Source of the DNA: Botryotinia globosa
Lineage: Eukaryota; Ascomycota; Leotiomycetes; Helotiales; Sclerotiniaceae
Assembly: GCA_014898425.1 (NCBI GenBank)
Contig: RCSZ01000009.1
Span: 930,001-994,000 of the forward strand
Length of the DNA stretch: 64,000 nt
Direction: 5' to 3'
Part shown: positions 58,139 through 64,000 of the stretch, in pieces
How positions within the stretch are numbered: position 1 is the stretch's first letter
Layout of the letters: each line of letters begins with the position of its first letter
Made by a program: the position numbers and the translations under genes
Notes under the pieces: generated by a model
Databases searched by the model: none
What the model was told of the DNA's origin: nothing
Seen by the model: only the letters and a program-made list of their open reading frames with translations

Positions 58139-59183
58139 GAAAGATTATTAAATATATTGATGTATGAATCAACTTTTAAATTTTCCTTTATTCTATCCAT
58201 CCTCACTCCAGGCTTAAACGCATATACATTCCGAACAGCTGTGTTCCAAAATGCCTCTGCAATATGCTCTTCGACTCATATTTTTACGTCTGCTTTTCTT
58301 TTTTCCAGAGATTTGAATCGTTCCAGGTTTTACATTTTGATGTCGCTTTCGTGCTGGCGCTTGGAGAAGAATATATCAGTCGTCTTACTTGGAGGTGTTG
58401 GCGTTTGGCTGGCGCTCTACATGTGAATACTGGAATTATTAACTGTGTCGTGGGAGGTTGAGTGTGCTTATATTTCCGGGAAGATCTAGATGTTAGAAAT
58501 CAAATATTTTCGTTCTGTAGTCTGTTAGATGATGATTGAAATTTGGACCATGGGATCGAGTATATGGTATCTTGTTCTTGCTGGAATGGAATCTGTCAAG
58601 GCGGAGGAAATGGCAGGATTGATGAGGGTTTTCCACGTGCGATCCGAACTCCTCTGGATTGGTAAGTCGAAAAAGCGTCGTTGTCGATATGTGACGAGAT
58701 TTGGGCGGCGATGTGGTGGTACTTGGGCTTTCTTAACGCTTCTCCCAGGTTTACCCAATAGGCCTTGCCGGAGCGTACCTATCGGGCGATCTCTTGTGAG
58801 GTTTGGTGATGTTTTGGCGATGGAGTTGGTGTTTAGATGTTGATGTAGATGTGATATAAATGACGAGAAAGCTGAGAAGATATGTTTGTGATATAAATGT
58901 AAATGTTAGATATAGATGTGAAATATGTATTTGAGATATAGATGTGAGATGATTGTGAAGGTATATTTGTTAATATTGATATTGATATAAATATGAGATG
59001 TAAAGATAAGATATAAATAGAAATAGTTATAGTAAGATATATTTGTAATAAATTTAAGAAAAATGGTTCATTAATGTTATTGTTGATATAGATGTAGAAG
59101 AAGATATAGATAAATGTGGAGATATAGACATGAATGTAAATAATGAGATAAATAAGAAGTCGATAAAAGTATAGATTTTCATG
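58139..59183. other. Intergenic DNA grading into satellite-like sequence
   Basis: Open frames at 58157-58843 in several phases lack family features and may be decayed coding DNA. From about 58840 the sequence consists of degenerate GATRTAGATGTTGATATAAAT-like units leading into the perfect array. Confidence 0.4.
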
Positions 59184-59376
59184 TAGATGTTGATATAGAT
59201 GTTGATATAGATGTTGATATAGATGTTGATATAGATGTTGATATAGATGTTGATATAGATGTTGATATAGATGTTGATATAGATGTTGATATAGATGTTG
59301 ATATAGATGTTGATATAGATGTTGATATAGATGTTGATATAGATGTTGATATAGATGTTGATATAGATGTTGATAG
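59184..59376. repeat. Perfect 12-bp tandem array (TAGATGTTGATA)n
   Basis: Sixteen identical copies of TAGATGTTGATA, flanked on both sides (58840-59690) by degenerate relatives. Confidence 0.95.
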
Positions 59377-62300
59377 GAATGTAAATAATGAGATAAATAA
59401 GAAGATATTTATGTAGGTAAAGATTTCTATGTAGATGTTGAGATAAATGTTAGTGTAGATGCTGATGTAGATCTTGGGATAATTGTTGATATAGATATAA
59501 ATGTAAATGATAAGATATATAATAAGATAGAGAGGTAGATGAAGATGTAAATGTTGATAATATAAGATATGAAAGAAGATGTTGATATAGATATGAATAT
59601 GAATAATAAAATATGTAACAAGATGTTGGTATAGATATTAGTATAAATGCAAATGTCGATAGATGTCAATGAGCTTGATGAAAAGGCTTGGATATAAATG
59701 ATGAAACTTCGGAGTGTTTATAATCAAGGAGATAACTGGTCAAGAAAGAAAGAAGAGATGGATGTTGAGGATGAGAAAGTAGATTCCAGGAAGGCTGCGA
59801 CATTCGTGCCTTATATACATCTTTTCTGATTCTGAGTCACATCACGCAATATTAGTCTTTTGCTAACATTTATCATATTATTTAGGACTTTGCTCGCGCC
59901 ATAGAGCTATTGAACCAATTACAATGCATTCAGCGTGAGATTGACACCTGTCATTTGAAATTTTCCCGTCTAGATATGGTATTAACTGAGTTTGTTATCT
60001 AATACTGAATTTTTAAAAGTAAACCGGTCATTCACTCGTTTTATGAAGCTGATCGGCCAATCACAGATTATTCTCGCATGCAATGAGATCTGTCAAGAGA
60101 TGATCGCCGTCTAGCAGCGACTATCGATGTTAGTACATAAGATGTGCTGGAGCTAACGAGTGGGGCAATGTGTTGATGATGGAATTGCTCTTGTAAGATG
60201 AAAGGGGTGTATCCATTATGATATGAAGTGGTGCTATACATTCTTAGAATCCCACCTGACATACTAATTCCTAGAGTCGAGAGGGGGTCAATCTACCCCT
60301 GGCGTATGTCAGTAGGGCTCATTCCCACCAGGTCCTGCCGACTTGCCAACTGTTGAACTTGATCTGAGTCGAAACCTCACCTGCCCCTCCATAAGATACT
60401 TTTTCTGTTAGTCTTCATCCCATATTTCAAGTCTCATTTCTAGAAATTCTGCAGGTTAGTTTTGCATTTTCTGTGGATTTGGATGAATTGTGCTCGCCAG
60501 GGAATGGACTTGGTAGCACAGCAGGCAAGAGATATTCAAAACAGTCGTAAGCGAGCATTAGACTTCACTCAGCTATGCAAGACGGGAACAGAAAAACGAA
60601 GCACGGCAATTAAGGCAATGTCAAATGGCGTGTGATAGTTTTATACCCTTCTATTTTCACACGATACGTCTCAGAAGAAAGTCTAATGACCACCGTGTCT
60701 TATTGCTACATCTTGAATTACAATAACAAGCTCCTAGATCATTTTTTGTATCTTTAGGATACTTGGAATACTGTGGGTCATACGTTTCGGTAAAGTACGC
60801 GAACCCATATCTGGTATTTTAGATGATATTTAAAGTCATTGCCGACATTTCTTTTTCCAGAAACACAGCATGGCTTAAAGTAACTTCAAGGCCTTTTGAA
60901 CTTTGACAAGATATACCTCGTGTGGTCAAAGATTGGAGGAATTGCAACCTCATAGAAATCAGCATATCCAAGCTCCCCTATCCTTCTCCCCTCAGCCCAA
61001 AGAGATGATCATTCCTTCAAATCCTTACAAGAGGAGAGAAGAAATAGATTTCGATTCATCAGCACTGAATAAATCCTGAGTTGACAGGAGAGGAAGGAAA
61101 GGAAGGGAGAAGGATTTAAAGTGATATCGTGATATTTTGAGACCATATTATCTCCAAAAGAGGATCAAGAATCGTATGATTTATCCTCTCTTCCTATTGA
61201 AGAAAAAAAAATGAGGAGAAAGTCCTTTAAATGGCGCATACGAGAGGAGTAGAAAGTGTATTATAGGAGTTCAAGAATACTGGAAGAACCTCTGAAAAAT
61301 ATTCAGACTGAGTTTAAACATCTTGTGAAGACAAGGTGAGAATGTTGTGTTGGAATGGAAGAGTTAATTGTGACGAAGATAATCTGAAAGTCGGAGGAAG
61401 AGGAAGGGGCTTTATAAATGTGGGAGATATATAGTAAGATGTCTAGAGTAGAGATTACCTAGAGGTTGATTCAATATTCCATCTACATTGTTGACGCGAC
61501 CAAGCATTCTCATCAACTGCCTTAGTCTTCATTATAACTTTAAAAAACCCGATGCCAAGTTATCTTTACACCAGCCACCGCCGAACGACAACAACGGCTT
61601 TTTAGGTGTGGGTGAGACCGCCAAATCTAGCCTCGCATGATCTAAGGGGTACACTAAAACCAGATCTAGCGTCTTATTTAACTACGATGACCAAGACGCC
61701 GGTGTCGGAACATTAGAGCTCCTACTAAGTCGAAACTATTGGTGTAAATGTAAAGTCTGCTATATCACCATCAAGAGCTACAGGAGAAAAGAAAGACTAT
61801 CCGTCAAAGTATTGTGCAAGGCATGAAATGATAGCGTGGTCATGGCGCGCATTATTGTCAATGTCGACATGGTGAAATGGATTGAAATTTGAGCATATGG
61901 TAAGCATTATCAAACTAGTATTATTTGAGTTGAGCCAAGACACAACCAAGAAATCTATTGCCATGGATATTCGTGAAGAGTCTAAATTACTTGAACACAT
62001 ATTCGTTTAGTGCGCCATCTAATCCATGGACTACCTGTTGCAACAGGTTCAAAAGTACGGTGTCCTTGAGTGATACAAGGTTTTCCCAAGACTGAACTGC
62101 ATTCAGACGACAAGAGGCTTGCAATTGTTGGATCCAGCCAAAAGATTAAAGCAATCTTAATAAGTGGTGGATTAGACGTGAATCTTGTACTTGTTTCGAA
62201 TATTGAAAACTTATATCAAGTCTATCAGTCCTGAACAAAGAACCATGCACTGGAATCAAAATCATGTGTGTCCATTAATGCTACAGTGGTCCAGGTCCAC

Positions 62301-64000
62301 TACCCCGGATCTGGGTTTGACTATAGTTTGACAACTCAACTGAGATCATCATCTCATATCATCTCAACCATGTAGATCTTTCAATCAGAATAATGGTTGG
62401 TTCTTTCAAGTCGAGAAAGTTTATAAATATGCCATAGAGGGTAGAAACTGCACCAAGCTAAAGTTGGGAGGCGTTGATACATGAAGGGGCCAGGACTACA
62501 TACACAACGTAATATTAACCCAAATGACTCAAAAGTCTGAAACGAGAGCGTCCAAGATTGCAAGAAACATCTACTCGCCGAAAAAATAGCCACGTAAATG
62601 TATCACCTAACTAACATGCGGCCTGAACTACTGAAAATCTGTAGCCAACATAGCAAAGTATTATAAGCCCCACAATAGTCTAGAATTCTTGGCGTTGCGA
62701 TAGTTAAGGCGGTGATTGAATGGGGAGTATATCATCAACAAACAGGCAGAAGGAGTAGACGAGGGTTGCCCGCCTTTTTAGATTAAGCCTTGACACAAAA
62801 GACCTGGAAACCGAAATTTGAGAATATTTTGATGTTCACTAGCCCTCTAGAATAGAACCATTGCGGTGTCGATCATCTAGACAGTCACTTCGTGGCCAGT
62901 TCAACCATATGCTCTATCCTTACAATTGTAGAATAGTAGATTTCACCACAAATACATCATAACCGTTGGAACTTTGACTGGGTATCTTCAGATTGTTTCG
63001 TTATGTTTTAGGGATTATTCTAGTCGCTTAATTTGTTGCCATCTTACCTGTTTCAGACCATGAACTCCATACTGATGGTAGATCTGGGTTCATATGAATC
63101 AAAATCCAACAAAATTAGATGCAGAGCCAAGTATAGAACAAGCTCATGTGCCTTGAAGGGCTATGTTGTCAGACTGTCTCAGAGTCGTAGAAATGATATC
63201 TGACGCTGGTTGGAACCAAGAGCTATTCTCATCCCACAACGTGTTTTCTTCGGAGCATCTCTTTGCTAGTTATGAATAGATCAAATATGATATGAAAGTT
63301 TTATCACATATTTCGCCATAAGTTATAAATATAATCAACCACACACAACGGACAGGAACCCTTCCTTGCGGCACAGCACTAGCTGCAGCTGTCATCGCAA
63401 GCAAAATGTTGTCTTTGTCTTGGATTCAAAATTTATGTCATCTGAATCATGCGAATCTTAATCATATGAATTGTAAACACGTAGATGCTGTTTGTACGTA
63501 TCTTTGAATTGGCCTATCTTGGAGAGACTCCCCTCCTACAGGTGCCGTGTCATTTAGGCTGTGGATCTAATTATCCTTTTATTGTGCCACTTATATCTAG
63601 TGGAGTCTAATGTTCGTACTTAGTACCCGCCTGAGGAAAGAGCAACCTCGTCAAAAAGCAATGATGGTGGGTACGGGTACCAATCTACAAGACGCAGATA
63701 CGAAAAAGGCAATTCACTTGATTCAATACAAAATCGACATGGATTTCACACTTGTGGCCACAGACTTCGAGAGATTGAGGATGATATGTTGAGTTGACTA
63801 TCGATGGAAGGCACATAAAAGCATGTTTCTTTTAGCGCTTTCGCTTTGCGGCCTGGAGGTCTTCAAAGCGGTCGATATGTTCCCACGATTGATATAGGGC
63901 CCAGGAAAGACCACTTCTTTAATCCGTGCGAGTACGTGCTGAGAATAGTACACTGTACAGATCTGGAGATGACGTGCATTTAGTAGTTCATGGGAATTAT
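59377..64000. other. Gene-poor right end
   Basis: Degenerate 12-bp repeats continue to about 59690. Beyond that I find no supported gene, tRNA, terminal inverted repeat or long tandem array in 4.3 kb. A 50-codon ATG frame at about 60486-60638 and short frames at 61797, 62381 and 63610 have no family features. The stretch may contain decayed sequence or a long non-coding region. Confidence 0.5.

Noticed and set aside
58157..58843. Protein-like frames on both strands
   Set aside because: Several short overlapping frames exist in different phases without start, splice or family support; possibly decayed coding DNA, but nothing can be named.

Overview
The window looks like chromosomal DNA of a filamentous ascomycete (Pezizomycotina). 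A Leotiomycete of the Sclerotiniaceae (Botrytis/Sclerotinia) type is possible, but that narrower placement is inference. The reasons are genes with mostly 45-60 bp GT-AG introns, fungal families (2EXR, WSC, DUF1765/UPF0592, PAQR/Izh, PRP4 kinase, annexin, TMA7), a tRNA-Ser with an intron after position 37, and islands of extremely AT-rich sequence with short inverted-repeat elements, as expected where repeats have been hit by RIP-like mutation.

Layout. 1-10.5 kb: the tail of an unknown gene, a seven-exon PAQR/Izh membrane receptor-like gene (-) carrying one in-frame TAG, an F-box gene (-), then about 4 kb of simple repeats. 10.6-14.2 kb: a DUF1765 protein (+). 14.2-18.7 kb: an AT-rich island with an alternative-oxidase exon remnant beside two nested TA-flanked elements. 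18.7-21.4 kb: a secreted WSC-domain protein (-) with four repeats, each preceded by a possible Kex2-type site. 22-22.7 kb: a second nested pair of elements. 23-26.4 kb: a cyclin (+) and a damaged conserved gene (-). 26.5-35.2 kb: an accessory region with an AT-rich element, a solo element end, two intact 2EXR-like genes, one broken gene and one leucine-rich hypothetical gene.

37.1 kb: tRNA-Ser(GCT). 38.7-40.5 kb: an APC-family permease with a GC-AG intron. 40.9-41.9 kb: a secreted trypsin (-). 44.1-47.0 kb: a zinc-finger nuclear protein (-). 49.3-50.9 kb: an annexin (-), divergent from a nucleotidyltransferase-like gene (+, 51.8-53.1 kb). 53.7-54.0 kb: a 69-residue TMA7-like gene (-), divergent from the PRP4 kinase gene (+, 54.5-57.1 kb). 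From 57.9 kb to the end the DNA holds a hairpin element, a perfect 12-bp tandem array and otherwise nothing recognisable as a gene.

The genes do not form one pathway. Housekeeping genes (PRP4 for splicing, TMA7 for translation, a transcription-type cyclin, annexin) alternate with accessory or secreted genes and transposon islands. The most unusual points are the otherwise perfect PAQR gene with a single UAG codon, the WSC protein that may be processed into repeat peptides, the nested element pairs with the AOX remnant, and a palindrome (TACCTAGGTA) that recurs in intergenic DNA.
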